64,000 nt of DNA from Asaia lannensis NBRC 102526 (GTDB taxonomy: Bacteria > Pseudomonadota > Alphaproteobacteria > Acetobacterales > Acetobacteraceae): positions 1 through 64,000 of the forward strand of contig NZ_JAMXQU010000009.1 in assembly GCF_024054035.1 (NCBI RefSeq), in the 5' to 3' direction. The translations under genes and the position numbers were made by a program. Below the pieces are notes generated by a model, which saw only the letters and a list, made by a program, of their open reading frames with translations, did not search any database and was not told where the DNA came from. Positions 9,310 to 18,894 of the stretch are shown piece by piece (the first letter of the stretch is position 1; each line of letters begins with the position of its first letter).

Positions 9310-9738
9310 TCAGACCGGGACTGGTGGAGGCCCCTGGGAAGGCGGGAGTACCCAGCGCAAACCGGGCGGCGCTCTGCCTTGCGGTAGAACGACAATCTCA
9401 CTGAGCCGGATCGACCTGAAAAACGCCGTGAAGCCAGTCACGCCCAGAATGAACATCGCGAGCTGGAGCAACGGGCACAGCGCGCAGGCATCGTCGCGAT
9501 GATGATGCGCTTTGGAGGCATGTTGTTGCCCCTGCCCCGTTGAAACCACGTCATGGTCGCACTGACTCATGTCGTCGGGCATGATCATGCCCATCGCCAG
9601 CATGGCAGGGACCGTCATGGCGGGGGCGATATCGACCCCGATGAGCCGTTCTATCTCGGCTCGGGGTGTTTCATCCGGTCGAGCTAGACTTTGCAGCCCC
9701 AGAGAGGCCACAAAGCCCGAGAGAACAATCATGGCCAT
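9310..9738 (-). CDS. DUF2946-family protein next to copper receptor
   Basis: 142 residues. A hydrophobic N terminus is followed by a Met-rich stretch (MLAMGMIMPDDMSQCDHD), a His cluster (KAHHHRDDACALCPLL) and a second hydrophobic segment. The H...CxxC layout fits DUF2946, small membrane-associated proteins often found beside TonB copper receptors. A role in copper handling is inference from context and metal-ligand content. Translation reads through into the receptor transcript (81 bp gap), so the two probably form an operon. Confidence 0.7.
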   Translation of the reverse strand: MAMIVLSGFVASLGLQSLARPDETPRAEIERLIGVDIAPAMTVPAMLAMGMIMPDDMSQCDHDVVSTGQGQQHASKAHHHRDDACALCPLLQLAMFILGVTGFTAFFRSIRLSEIVVLPQGRAPPGLRWVLPPSQGPPPVPV

Positions 9739-9743
9739 GACGA

Positions 9744-9769
9744 AACGCAGGAACGATTTTCCTGTCGTT
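9744..9769 (-). promoter_or_regulatory. Leader inverted repeat before the DUF2946/copper receptor operon
   Basis: CAGGAA (9748-9753) pairs with TTCCTG (9759-9764) around a 5-base loop; AACG/CGTT extend the stem beyond a one-base bulge. It sits 6-31 bp before the DUF2946 start, so it could hide the ribosome-binding region or act as an operator. Confidence 0.5.
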
Positions 9770-10010
9770 ACGACCCGGTCATGTTGTCCAGCCGTAAAAA
9801 TGGCTCTGCCCCTGTATCATCCGAGGTGTTCATTTCACCCGGTTCTTGGCGCAACGGGATACAGCGTCCAAACACGAGCGTCCAGCACAATAAAACCGGA
9901 CCTGAATACTCCCGGATTCCGCAATGACACGCATAACGGATCCTCTGCTATCCGTTTCGCTCTCGCAATACTGCCTGCACAATAAACAGAACCAGGGACG
10001 GACGCCGCAC

Positions 10011-11255
10011 TCACAGCGCGAACAAGGACTGACCGATGAACGTACCGTCCATTTTCCCGGGGCAGGCAAAAAGGCCACCCCCTATATGCGTGGTGTACTG
10101 GTTCATCATGTCGAATTTCGCCATTTTCTCGAAGATCCGGACAAAACCAGTCCGTGGATCCTGCTGCCAGCTCAGGAACAACAGGCCTGCATCCATCTCC
10201 ATGCCCTGACGCCATGGGGGCCAGCGTTCGGCGGTGTAGCTCAATCCGTTATCGTAGGAATAGGCACGACGCAGGATCTGGGCCCCTCCGTTTTCTTCAG
10301 GGGCGGCAAGACGCGCATGGGAGTTCTGGACGGTAACCGGATTACCGTCACGGTCTTTTTGCGTGAGCGTAAGGGGCTCGAATTCATCATGACCGCCGAT
10401 GGGGGCACCACTGTGCTTTTGTCGCCCCATCGTCTCTTCCTGAAAACTTACGGGCGTACGATCCCAGTGTTCGAGCGCAATACGGATAATACGCGCGACG
10501 AGATAACTACCGCTTTGCATCCATGGCTTATCGTCAGGCGCGGCCCAGATGAAACGATCGGCGCTGTTGGGGTCCTGTCCATCGGGATTGATCGTCCCAT
10601 CCTTGAAGCCCATCAGGTTTCGCGGTGTCTTACCCTTGCCGAAATTTGGCAGGAAGCCCGCCTGCGCCCAGCGCGGGGCGGCAACGTCATAGGCCAGACG
10701 GGTGAGAATACGCGAGGCATGGAGCGTGGTCTGAGGATCGTCTGCGCAACATTGCACGCACAGATCGCCACCGGTGCGGGCGGGTACGAGCTGATCTCCC
10801 GTAAAACGCGGCAGATCGGCCAGCGCGGCCGGCCGGTGGACAGCCAGTCCGAAACGGTCTTTTCCATCCTTGATAAACAGACCCGGCCCGAACCCTATCG
10901 TTACGGTGAGATTTCTGCTGCCAAGTCCATCTGTCTCATCTGAATCGACAAGGCCGGGCATGTCCTTGCCCGCCATGAGCCTGTCTGCCGCGACCGTCCA
11001 GGCGCGAAGCATCGCGACCAGAACCTCGCGTTTCTGCGTGGTCACGTCGAACGTGATGAAATAGACATGGGGCGGCTGGGGCGTGATGATACCGGGTTGA
11101 TGCGATGGCATGCCTGTTCCGGACGTACGCTCTCCCTTGCCGGCACCGAGCGCCGTTCCAGTTCCCTCCGTGACAGAAGAGAGGCTACTGAAGGCTGCGG
11201 AGCCTGCAAGGAAGCGGCGGCGGCGCAATGAAGACCATGATTTACCATCGGTCAT
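10011..11255 (-). CDS. Dye-decolorizing (DyP-type) haem peroxidase, Tat-exported
   Basis: 414 residues. The N terminus has a twin-arginine motif (RRRRFLAG) and a hydrophobic stretch, so export as a folded protein is expected. The DyP signature GFKDGT, with the catalytic Asp, and the HARLAAP segment, which supplies the haem-ligating His, are both present, followed by ILRRAYSYDNG. Overall it resembles EfeB/YcdB. However, no efeU or efeO iron-uptake partner is nearby. It is the last gene of a three-gene operon, overlapping the beta-propeller stop by 4 bp (ATGA). The substrate is unknown. Confidence 0.9.
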   Translation of the reverse strand: MTDGKSWSSLRRRRFLAGSAAFSSLSSVTEGTGTALGAGKGERTSGTGMPSHQPGIITPQPPHVYFITFDVTTQKREVLVAMLRAWTVAADRLMAGKDMPGLVDSDETDGLGSRNLTVTIGFGPGLFIKDGKDRFGLAVHRPAALADLPRFTGDQLVPARTGGDLCVQCCADDPQTTLHASRILTRLAYDVAAPRWAQAGFLPNFGKGKTPRNLMGFKDGTINPDGQDPNSADRFIWAAPDDKPWMQSGSYLVARIIRIALEHWDRTPVSFQEETMGRQKHSGAPIGGHDEFEPLTLTQKDRDGNPVTVQNSHARLAAPEENGGAQILRRAYSYDNGLSYTAERWPPWRQGMEMDAGLLFLSWQQDPRTGFVRIFEKMAKFDMMNQYTTHIGGGLFACPGKMDGTFIGQSLFAL

Positions 11256-12406
11256 GGCTGGCTCACATTCAGCGTGTTCATGTCGTCCTCGACATAATAG
11301 AAGCTTTTGCCGTCGGGGGTCATGGCCAGACCGAAGAGATCGCCATTACCCGGAGGTTGCTGGGCCTGATCGGCGTCGATCCACTGGGCGTAGATCTGTT
11401 TTCCGGCGGCCGGGTCGATCTCGACCACCTGCCCGTTGCGTCCATTCGCGACGAGCAGATGATGGCCAGGGACCCAGATCATGGCCAGTGGCCAGTTCAG
11501 CAGGCCGCCCTTGGTAATTACCCGTCCAACTGCATCGTTGAAGCGCGTAACCGGCGCCTCGCGCGTCAGGGCGTTATCGATCGCCGTGACCTCATTGTCG
11601 TAGCCGTCTGTCACATAGAGCGTACCATCGTCATCGAGTGCGAGCCCGGTCGGCCCGAACAGGAAATTGTCGCGATCGGCGCGGGCAGAGAAGCCGCTTG
11701 CCACAACGGTCTGCTTGTCGAGCACCGGCGGTCCGCCCGCGGGGATACGGAGTTCGAGACGCAAAACGGTCGCTTTTTGCAGAATAGGTGGATAATTGGT
11801 TTTCGGGTCCACGACGTTGGGCCCGGGCAGATCGAAACCGGTCATGGATATGAAAAGTGTCGCCTTGTCACCATGATCGACACTGGCAATATCCCCCCAG
11901 GGCGCATTGATAAGCGGCCCCTTCCAGGTGGTGACGAACTTGCCATTGGCGTCGAGCACGATCAGACAGCCATCGCCTTTCGTTGTGGTCGTACCATCCT
12001 TGCTGGGTGCACTCCCAACGATAATCCACCCCGATTTGAGAATAGCGAGCGCCGTCGTCAGTCCCACCCCGCCGGGGCAGGCCGCGAGATTGCCCGGCAA
12101 ATCGGCAAAAAGACGCGCATTGCCGCTGACGGGCGAATAGGCAACAATCGTCGTGCCTGTGCCCTGCAGATTGCTGATATTGTTGAAATTCGTGACAAGC
12201 ACTTCGGCCTTTTTCAGCACACCCATATCCTGCGGAACCACCACCACCGCATAGGGATTGAGATCGCCATTGCCGGGGCTGGTCGAAGCCAGGGTCGTAT
12301 GACGATGCAGGGTTTCAAGAAAGCCTTTCTGCGCGGCATGGGCATGAGGCAACGCCGAAGCAAGGGCGATAAACGCGAAAGCGGTAAACAACAGACGGGG
12401 CGACAT
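11252..12406 (-). CDS. Secreted NHL/SMP-30-like beta-propeller protein
   Basis: 384 residues from the ATG at 12406, which has GAGG upstream and a clean signal peptide ending at HAHAAQ. The rest is repeated four-stranded blades of the NHL/YVTN kind: the segments LFGPTGLALDDDGTLYVTDGYDNEVTAID-like, HLLVANGRNGQVVEID-like and LFGLAMTPDGKSFYYVED-like each carry the G-x-y-V/A pattern. Such periplasmic propellers bind ligands or act as lactonases. No catalytic metal site is evident. It lies between the porin (9 bp) and DyP genes (4-bp overlap), indicating a shared job, perhaps supplying or trapping the peroxidase substrate. Confidence 0.8.
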   Translation of the reverse strand: MSPRLLFTAFAFIALASALPHAHAAQKGFLETLHRHTTLASTSPGNGDLNPYAVVVVPQDMGVLKKAEVLVTNFNNISNLQGTGTTIVAYSPVSGNARLFADLPGNLAACPGGVGLTTALAILKSGWIIVGSAPSKDGTTTTKGDGCLIVLDANGKFVTTWKGPLINAPWGDIASVDHGDKATLFISMTGFDLPGPNVVDPKTNYPPILQKATVLRLELRIPAGGPPVLDKQTVVASGFSARADRDNFLFGPTGLALDDDGTLYVTDGYDNEVTAIDNALTREAPVTRFNDAVGRVITKGGLLNWPLAMIWVPGHHLLVANGRNGQVVEIDPAAGKQIYAQWIDADQAQQPPGNGDLFGLAMTPDGKSFYYVEDDMNTLNVSQP

Positions 12407-12414
12407 GTTTTTCC

Positions 12415-13923
12415 TCAAAGGGCAATATTGGTACGAAAGCCGAACACGAGTTCGTCTTTGAGCCGTCGATCCGGATGGGTTGGGTTGGGAATGCCGCCAC
12501 CGGGATTGAAGATGTACTGAAAATCGGGCTGCCACTGCATCCAGCCGGTAAACTGGTACTGGTAGGTCAGTTCGACATAGGTTTCGCCACCCTGCGCAGG
12601 CGAATAGGCCCCGGAGTAGCGCTTTACCGCGCGATTGTAATTGGCCAATGCGCCGCTCACATGCGTATAGCCCATGCCAACGCCGAAAGTATCGTCCGTG
12701 CGATAAGGCAGAGGATCATTGAATGTCAGGCCGAAATTCATGCTGAAATCGATTGGGACGCGATCCGATTGCGGCGCACCCATGGCACGGCCGAAAAGGC
12801 TGATCGTCCTGTTTGGATCGGTATGACTGCGCCAGATCATCTGATCCATCACAGCGTAGAAGCTGAACGCCCCACGATGGGCAAGCGCCGTACCGTTGCT
12901 TTCGGGAGAGGCCAGCGGAATGCCCGTATTATCCCAGAACTGGTCGGCAAATGGCTCGGAATCATACCAGCCGCCGATGCGGTACACATGGGAAAGCGGC
13001 TGCACCTCGTCGGGGGAAACCATGGCACCCAGTGCGGGGTAGACATACTGAAATTCGGCGATGGCCAGTACACCGCGATTGAGAGGAAAGCTCGTACCGG
13101 AGCGATTGGTCATCTGTGGATCGCCATCGCGGCTACGCGTCGGGCTACCGCTGTAAATGCCGCCAAGCAGATAGAGCGGCGTCGCGAGCCAGTATTTGCC
13201 ACCCACACCGAGCGCCGAAAGCGGATAGGCCGGCCCGCCTCCCGGCAGGTCGGCCGAAGGGAGCATGGGCCAGCCGAACATCGTGTTGGCGAAGACAAGC
13301 GCGTTCGCGCTGACCATATATTCCTGATCGAGGCTTTGCTGTCCGATCTTGATGTCCAGCTTCTGCTGGTCGAGGAATTTCTGGTCGTACCACAACTCCC
13401 ACAGACGCGTCGCCCGATCGGCCTCGATACCGCTCACCGTTTGCAGGGCCATGAGATTATCGGCGCTGTAATTTCGGCCGTGTATCTGTTCCATACTCAC
13501 ATTGAACGTGCCGCCATACCAGCCGACAGCACGCTGTGTATCGACCTGAAGAACAGCGACAGTGAGGCCGTTATATCCTGCGCCTCTATGGCTGCCACCA
13601 GTCGGATTGCCGAACACTTCGGAAGTTTCCTGAACGGCGAGAACGGCGCCGTATTTGCCGAGCTCCGGGCGCAATCCCCACATATTCCCGAGCAGGTTCG
13701 AACTGCGTCGCCAGTTGGAGAGAAAGCCGAAAACCCCTGAAGAGGCATCGTCCCCCGCTTCAGCCGCATTACCAAGATTGACCGGTGGCGGCACGGCAAG
13801 CGCCCGCCCCTGATCGCAAAGCGCGACAAGACCCAACAGCAGTACTGTCCTGCCAATACCCGAAGAAGATACGGGAAGCGGTTGCCCGCAAGGAACTCTG
13901 ACCATGATACGACGCGAATCCAT
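12415..13923 (-). CDS. OprB-family porin heading the DyP peroxidase operon
   Basis: 502 residues from ATG 13923; a GTG at 13944 is an alternative. A hydrophobic signal (TVLLLGLVALCDQGRALA) precedes the mature start. The layout (FLSNWRRSSNLLGNMWGLRPEL near the N terminus, then a long barrel with YVELTYQYQFTGWMQ and FNPGGG close to the C terminus) matches carbohydrate porins of the OprB group. The Phe normally last is replaced by NIAL. Only 8 bp separate it from the beta-propeller gene. The substrate of the porin is probably related to that of the peroxidase. Confidence 0.85.
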   Translation of the reverse strand: MDSRRIMVRVPCGQPLPVSSSGIGRTVLLLGLVALCDQGRALAVPPPVNLGNAAEAGDDASSGVFGFLSNWRRSSNLLGNMWGLRPELGKYGAVLAVQETSEVFGNPTGGSHRGAGYNGLTVAVLQVDTQRAVGWYGGTFNVSMEQIHGRNYSADNLMALQTVSGIEADRATRLWELWYDQKFLDQQKLDIKIGQQSLDQEYMVSANALVFANTMFGWPMLPSADLPGGGPAYPLSALGVGGKYWLATPLYLLGGIYSGSPTRSRDGDPQMTNRSGTSFPLNRGVLAIAEFQYVYPALGAMVSPDEVQPLSHVYRIGGWYDSEPFADQFWDNTGIPLASPESNGTALAHRGAFSFYAVMDQMIWRSHTDPNRTISLFGRAMGAPQSDRVPIDFSMNFGLTFNDPLPYRTDDTFGVGMGYTHVSGALANYNRAVKRYSGAYSPAQGGETYVELTYQYQFTGWMQWQPDFQYIFNPGGGIPNPTHPDRRLKDELVFGFRTNIAL

Positions 13924-14269
13924 GAGAGTGAGAATCGTTCGCACCTAATAGCAGCAATCTTTTGAAACGAGCCGTTAATAATTCAGCCCGAACTTCGCCG
14001 GGATATTTGATGGAGATTGATGCGTATTGATGAGAGGCATCTGTGCTTTCTGGCCGAACAATCGTCTGAGCAAGGCTTTCACTGCTGCAATCTTCGGTCG
14101 TTTTCCGGCGATACGCCGCCTCTTCCCAACCGGAATTCCACTGGACCGCTGACCCACTTTGTCATTGAAGCAGGCCATCATTTATCATTTGTTATAATAT
14201 ATCATTTTACACCACGCCTTACACTCCTTACCCCGTCACGGTCTCTTTCTTCGACTGCGGAACGATCGA
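13924..14269. other. Divergent promoter region
   Basis: This lies between the minus-strand porin operon and the plus-strand TonB receptor. The stretch 14175-14215 is AT-rich with repeated ATCATT words and a perfect TATAAT at 14193-14198, a likely -10 for the receptor; no good -35 is visible. No gene is seen. Confidence 0.5.
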
Positions 14270-16648
14270 TTGCCAAAACGCGCCCTGCTCATCGCCTCAC
14301 CGCTTTTATGTGCGCTCACTCTCGATCCCGTTGCTGCGCAGGCGGAAGAAAACCTTTCTGCAAGGAAGGAAACACGCACGCGCGAGGGCATGCACGGTTC
14401 AGGAACCGCAGTGCGTCCGCATGAGACCGTTACAGTACACAGGCAGAGAAGCAATGCAGACGGCTCTACCGGTACGACACCCGGTGGCGGCATGATGCCT
14501 GTGCAGCATGCCGCCCGTGCGACAAGCGGACTGACGCGCGACTTCATTGCCAAGCAGTCTGCCACACTCTCACCCCTTGCCATGATCGCCAGCCTTCCGG
14601 GTGTGATCTATTCCGGAAACGACCCGCTTGGAACGAATGACGAGCAGCAGGGCCTGTCGGTGCGTGGGCTCGACCAGACCGAGATCGGATATCTGTTCGA
14701 GAATATCCCCGCTGCGCCCCCTTTGTTCCTTGTGCCTTATGCCTCCGCCACGGCCGATAACGAAAATATCGCCTCGATCACGCTAACTCAGGGTGCCGCG
14801 GCAAACGATGCGCCGCTTTATAACGCGGTAGGTGGTGAATTATCGGTACGCATGCGCAAGCCATCGTCCCAGCCGGGCGGGTTTGTCAGCGGTTCGTGGG
14901 GCTCGTTCAACCTCAATCGCGAATTCCTGCGCCTCGATAGCGGTGAGATCGGACATAGCGGCGTCAAGGGTTTTGCCTCGTTCTCCTATCGTGGCGCCGA
15001 TCAATGGCGTGGATCGGGTACATCGAGACGATTTCACACCGATATGCGCCTGATGAAGGAATGGGGCAGAAAAAGCGCGGCCTCGCTCATTTTCTCCTTC
15101 AATCGCGAGCGTGGCATCTACCTGCGTCCACCAACCCTGGCGCAGTGGGAACAGTACGGCACGAACTTCAACTACACAGCTACGTACAGTCCGGGTGACA
15201 GCAATTACTACAGGTTTCAGGAAAATGCCCGTGCACAGAGCCTGATTTCTGCGCCTGTCACGCTTTCGCTCAACCACCACGTGACACTCGATCTGACGCC
15301 GTATTTCATCTACGTCTGGGGATATGACAGCTACGGAACGTCGCTGAGCCGCACGAACAGCTACTATGGCAACCGGCCTGCCGGAACCCTTCAGGTCCCG
15401 CCCGGGACCGGGTCGAGTTTTGCCGCAGTAGCGACAGACGTCTATCATCAGTCCCATCCGGGGCTGAACAGCGCGCTACATATCGAAAACGGTCATAATC
15501 GCCTGAGCCTTGGGTACTGGTATTCCTATTATGACTACTCAAGCTACTCCCGATATGTATTGCCCGATGCAGAAGGGGGCGTTTCGAGCCAATGGGGCGC
15601 CTACCCTATTCTGACCCAGGACGGCACGCCGCTTGCTTCCTACAACGCCCGTCTCATGCAGCAGGTCAATGCGCTCACGCTGAGTGACAGGTTGACCCTG
15701 CTCGATCGCAAGCTGGTTCTCTCCGCTGGCATTCGGGTCGTGATGGTTTCGCGCGCCGTCACCAATCTCCTGCCCGGAGCACATTACAAAAACGGTGCGA
15801 GCTATGTCGCCCCCCTGCCCCAGATTTCTGCTTCGTATCGCCTGACCGATCACGACCAGATCTATGCCAACGCCACAACGGGCTTTCGTGCACCTTCAGG
15901 CATTTCAAGCTATCAGGATCGTTTCAGCATGTCCTCGGGCCAGCAGACGCGCGTTGCTGCTTCGGATATACGTCCTGAATATTCTATCGGCGAAGAGATC
16001 GGCTACAGACATTACGGTCTGGCCAATCTATCCGTTGCTTTCTTCAACTATAATTTCACAAACAGACAGGTCACTACAACGACTGTTCTCAATGGCATCA
16101 TGACCACTGAGTCGATCAATGGCGGAGGCCAGACCGCACGGGGTGCGCAATTCGAAATCGGTCTCCGCCCATGGCATTTTTTCAGCCCCTATCTCTCGGG
16201 GCAGTATATTCATGCCAGTGTCGACAACAATCTCCAGTCGGGTGCGGACTATCTGCCGACCAAGGGGAAACGTCCGGTACGCACGCCCGAGTTTTCCGGG
16301 GCGCTTGGACTGACCTACGATGACGGCAGCTTTTTCGGGCAGTTCAATGGCCGTTACGTCGGAAGCACCTATTCCACATTCATGAACGACGAAAAAATAC
16401 CCGGCTTCGCAACAGCCAATCTCTCTCTCGGCTACCGACTGCATGCCGTGAAAGCCCTGACAACGCCTCAGATCCAGCTGAACCTGATCAATCTGGGCCG
16501 ATCCGGTTATCTCTCAGGAGTCAATGGAGTGTCGCTCAACCGCCTTCCGACACAAGGGGTTTACGGCACGACGATTGCGGGCAAGGCGCCAACCTATTTC
16601 GTGGGTGGTGGTTTCGCTGGCGTCTTCTCGATTTCTTCCGGGTTCTGA
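14270..16648 (+). CDS. TonB-dependent receptor
   Basis: 792 residues from a TTG start; the signal peptide ends near AAQAEEN. The plug domain has GLTRDFIAKQ, LSVRGL and ALYNAVGGELSV-like segments, followed by a 22-strand barrel ending in Phe (SSGF). It resembles the receptor at 37335 along its whole length: shared blocks include TRDFIAKQ, the YNFTNR strand and the TFMND..IPG loop. The ligand is not identifiable; no siderophore or vitamin gene is adjacent. The TTG start has no strong ribosome site, so the exact start is uncertain. Confidence 0.88.
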   Translation: MPKRALLIASPLLCALTLDPVAAQAEENLSARKETRTREGMHGSGTAVRPHETVTVHRQRSNADGSTGTTPGGGMMPVQHAARATSGLTRDFIAKQSATLSPLAMIASLPGVIYSGNDPLGTNDEQQGLSVRGLDQTEIGYLFENIPAAPPLFLVPYASATADNENIASITLTQGAAANDAPLYNAVGGELSVRMRKPSSQPGGFVSGSWGSFNLNREFLRLDSGEIGHSGVKGFASFSYRGADQWRGSGTSRRFHTDMRLMKEWGRKSAASLIFSFNRERGIYLRPPTLAQWEQYGTNFNYTATYSPGDSNYYRFQENARAQSLISAPVTLSLNHHVTLDLTPYFIYVWGYDSYGTSLSRTNSYYGNRPAGTLQVPPGTGSSFAAVATDVYHQSHPGLNSALHIENGHNRLSLGYWYSYYDYSSYSRYVLPDAEGGVSSQWGAYPILTQDGTPLASYNARLMQQVNALTLSDRLTLLDRKLVLSAGIRVVMVSRAVTNLLPGAHYKNGASYVAPLPQISASYRLTDHDQIYANATTGFRAPSGISSYQDRFSMSSGQQTRVAASDIRPEYSIGEEIGYRHYGLANLSVAFFNYNFTNRQVTTTTVLNGIMTTESINGGGQTARGAQFEIGLRPWHFFSPYLSGQYIHASVDNNLQSGADYLPTKGKRPVRTPEFSGALGLTYDDGSFFGQFNGRYVGSTYSTFMNDEKIPGFATANLSLGYRLHAVKALTTPQIQLNLINLGRSGYLSGVNGVSLNRLPTQGVYGTTIAGKAPTYFVGGGFAGVFSISSGF

Positions 16649-17060
16649 GAAGCCCCCCGCTCTCCTGACGCGCGCCCGATTTCGTCATCCGATCGTCCGC
16701 CGCCTGTTCGGATCGATCATGGAGGCATGGGGGATTTCCGACGAGGCTGAGGGGTGGAAATCAGGTGCCTTATAAGGGGAACGCTCCGCGATGTTCCCCG
16801 GTCGTACATTCCTGCATCGAGGCCTCAGACACGCGCCAACCTTCACACCACCCGATACGATATCGGAACGCGATATCATACTCGCAGGTGCAAAACTACC
16901 GGCGGAGGCAGGCAGACTACGACTTCAGCCCCCCCTTCGGCGGAGGTCATATCCTGCCACATCGATGACGCTGGACGGATGGACCGATGGGCAGGAAACG
17001 ACAAAACGCCGGGCATCGCTGCCCGGCGCTTCGTCAACTGGAGAGATACCGGAGGTGTGC
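16649..17060. other. Intergenic region between convergent genes
   Basis: No gene is supported. The receptor (plus) and porin (minus) converge here. The only clear element is the porin terminator at 17003-17028. Confidence 0.5.
17003..17028 (-). terminator. Terminator of the Pho-box porin
   Basis: The stem CGCCGGGC (17007-17014) and GCCCGGCG (17021-17028) is followed on the minus strand by TTTTGT. It lies 33 bp past the porin stop. Confidence 0.85.
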
Positions 17061-18815
17061 TTACTGGAAAGGCAGATAACGCAGCGACAGGAACACCATG
17101 TTGTCGTTCGTATGGGGTGTACCGCCAACACCACTGAACGATGAAACATAGGTGTAGGAATACTGCGCACCGACGCGCAGCGTGCCGTAATCGCCATGCA
17201 GATAAGTCCACCAGAAACCCGCCGTACCCTGCACCACACGATTGATGCTTGTCTGACAGGCGCTCGATGCCGCACCTTCGATATCGCAACCGCCCACATT
17301 ATAGAGCGGATTGCCATAACCGTAATGCTTGCCACCCGCGTTGAAGTAGGAGCGCGAACGAAGCATCTCCATGCCGCCATAGGCGTAAAGCTGAAGTGCC
17401 TTTGTGGCATTGCCATAGAGGCCGACAAGAACGTTCGCCGCAGGCATGGGCTTGACCTGCCCCTTGGAATCGATGGTCACGTCAGGAATATTGGACGTAC
17501 CGTAACGACCGATACCCGTCCCCACGAGGCCGGACGCCTGGAAGAACACCTTGTGCGACTTCTCGACCGGCAGGATGAGCCCACCGCCGCCACCGCCAGC
17601 CACCTTGGTGCTGCTTTGGCCCGTGCCGGTATAAGAAACGCGGCTATGCGCAAAACGGAGCAGCCCGGTCAGCTCGTAATGGCCCCAACCCGGATCGGCC
17701 GCGACCTTGCCGATGATATCGGGAGCCACATCCGTCGAGTAATTGGTCGACGGGTTGTTCACGTTCACGCCGGCATTCTGATAGGTGCCTGAAGTCGCCC
17801 CTGCGGGGAGATACTGACCACCTGATCCGGCAGCGATAACCTGCTGCGGGTTTTCAACCGAGATGCCGACATTGTAGCGGCTATGATCGAAGCCCTTGAC
17901 CAGGCGGATCTGGGTGTTTCGCGTCCAGTTGAAACCGGGAACATACTGCGCATCGATCGAGAGCGGCACCTGCTCGTCACGGGCGCGCATGCCATGGTTG
18001 AACATGGTGAGCAGCGACCAGTTCTGACCGCCAAGCAGGGTCAGGCTGTCAGCATCGTCGATCAGCTGACCGTAGAACACGCGCTCACGCAGCACATAGG
18101 AATTGGACTGACGTGAGTTGGACGAGGAACCTGCGCCCTGAAAATCGGTCTCGATATAGGCCTGGGCACGAAGGGCCTTTGTGATATCGCCCTCGACCAG
18201 TGCCGCCAGACGGCTCTGGCGCGCCGATTCATGATACTCGTTCATATGATAGTTCGGGCTGTTAGCGAACGGAATGGACCCGAAATTCGAGGAGATGTCG
18301 GACACGTTGTTGCGCGACCTGAACATGGTCGCAGCCTCGACATAGCCACCGAGCGTTATACGAATGCCACCGATCTGGATCTGACCGCGATGCAGCGGAC
18401 CATAAAGATCGGTCACGCGACCCGTGGGCGTTCCTGTCAACTGGCCGTAGGGTGTGGCGGCATTCACGGGGGGGAGGAGAACATTGCTGTTCGGGCCGGG
18501 AGCCGATGCCGTGGCAAAGCCGCCTGTCGCTGCCTGACCGGCACCATGTGCGGGCGCACCGCGATAACCGTTGCGTGCACCGTAAGGGTCGTTCTCCTCG
18601 GACTGACGCTGCTGCGCCAGCTGATCGTGGATACGCTTCATCTCACGCTGATGCTCACGCTTCATATCGGCGAGCTGCGACTGCATGGCCTTGATCTGCT
18701 TCTCCATCAGACTCATCTGATCGAGGCTGGCGGCACGCACCGGGGTCGCTACGGCCAGTGAGGCCAGAGACACCGATGCCAGCAACAAGCAACAGGCACG
18801 GGGGAGAGAGGTCAT
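17061..18815 (-). CDS. DcaP/OprP-like outer-membrane porin under a Pho box
   Basis: 584 residues. A signal peptide ends at TPVRAA. A coiled-coil segment follows at about residues 33-70 (MEKQIKAMQSQLADMKR), as in DcaP and OprO/OprP trimeric porins. The barrel begins near GGIRITLGGYVEAA and ends in Phe (LRYLPFQ has Phe next to last). The Pho box upstream argues for induction by phosphate limitation, so passage of phosphate or phosphorylated compounds is a reasonable inference. The DcaP-like barrel itself does not prove phosphate selectivity. It is a single-gene unit with its own terminator. Confidence 0.8.
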   Translation of the reverse strand: MTSLPRACCLLLASVSLASLAVATPVRAASLDQMSLMEKQIKAMQSQLADMKREHQREMKRIHDQLAQQRQSEENDPYGARNGYRGAPAHGAGQAATGGFATASAPGPNSNVLLPPVNAATPYGQLTGTPTGRVTDLYGPLHRGQIQIGGIRITLGGYVEAATMFRSRNNVSDISSNFGSIPFANSPNYHMNEYHESARQSRLAALVEGDITKALRAQAYIETDFQGAGSSSNSRQSNSYVLRERVFYGQLIDDADSLTLLGGQNWSLLTMFNHGMRARDEQVPLSIDAQYVPGFNWTRNTQIRLVKGFDHSRYNVGISVENPQQVIAAGSGGQYLPAGATSGTYQNAGVNVNNPSTNYSTDVAPDIIGKVAADPGWGHYELTGLLRFAHSRVSYTGTGQSSTKVAGGGGGGLILPVEKSHKVFFQASGLVGTGIGRYGTSNIPDVTIDSKGQVKPMPAANVLVGLYGNATKALQLYAYGGMEMLRSRSYFNAGGKHYGYGNPLYNVGGCDIEGAASSACQTSINRVVQGTAGFWWTYLHGDYGTLRVGAQYSYTYVSSFSGVGGTPHTNDNMVFLSLRYLPFQ

Positions 18816-18894
18816 GTCAGTTTCATCTTCCGATGCTGCGGTGGGTGTGAGCCTCCCTTACTGGCTGCGCTTTTCTCTCGCCTGCGAAGCTTTG

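Noticed and set aside
10011-11255. EfeB of an EfeUOB iron importer
   Set aside because: No efeU or efeO neighbour; the gene is in an operon with a porin and a beta-propeller, so only the DyP family call is kept.
11228-12520. 430-residue open frame on the plus strand opposite the beta-propeller gene
   Set aside because: It is the antisense shadow of a GC-rich gene: His/Arg/Gly-rich with no domain, while the minus strand has signal peptide, ribosome site and propeller blades.
12475-13740. 421-residue plus-strand frame opposite the OprB porin
   Set aside because: Same reason; the minus strand carries the recognisable porin.
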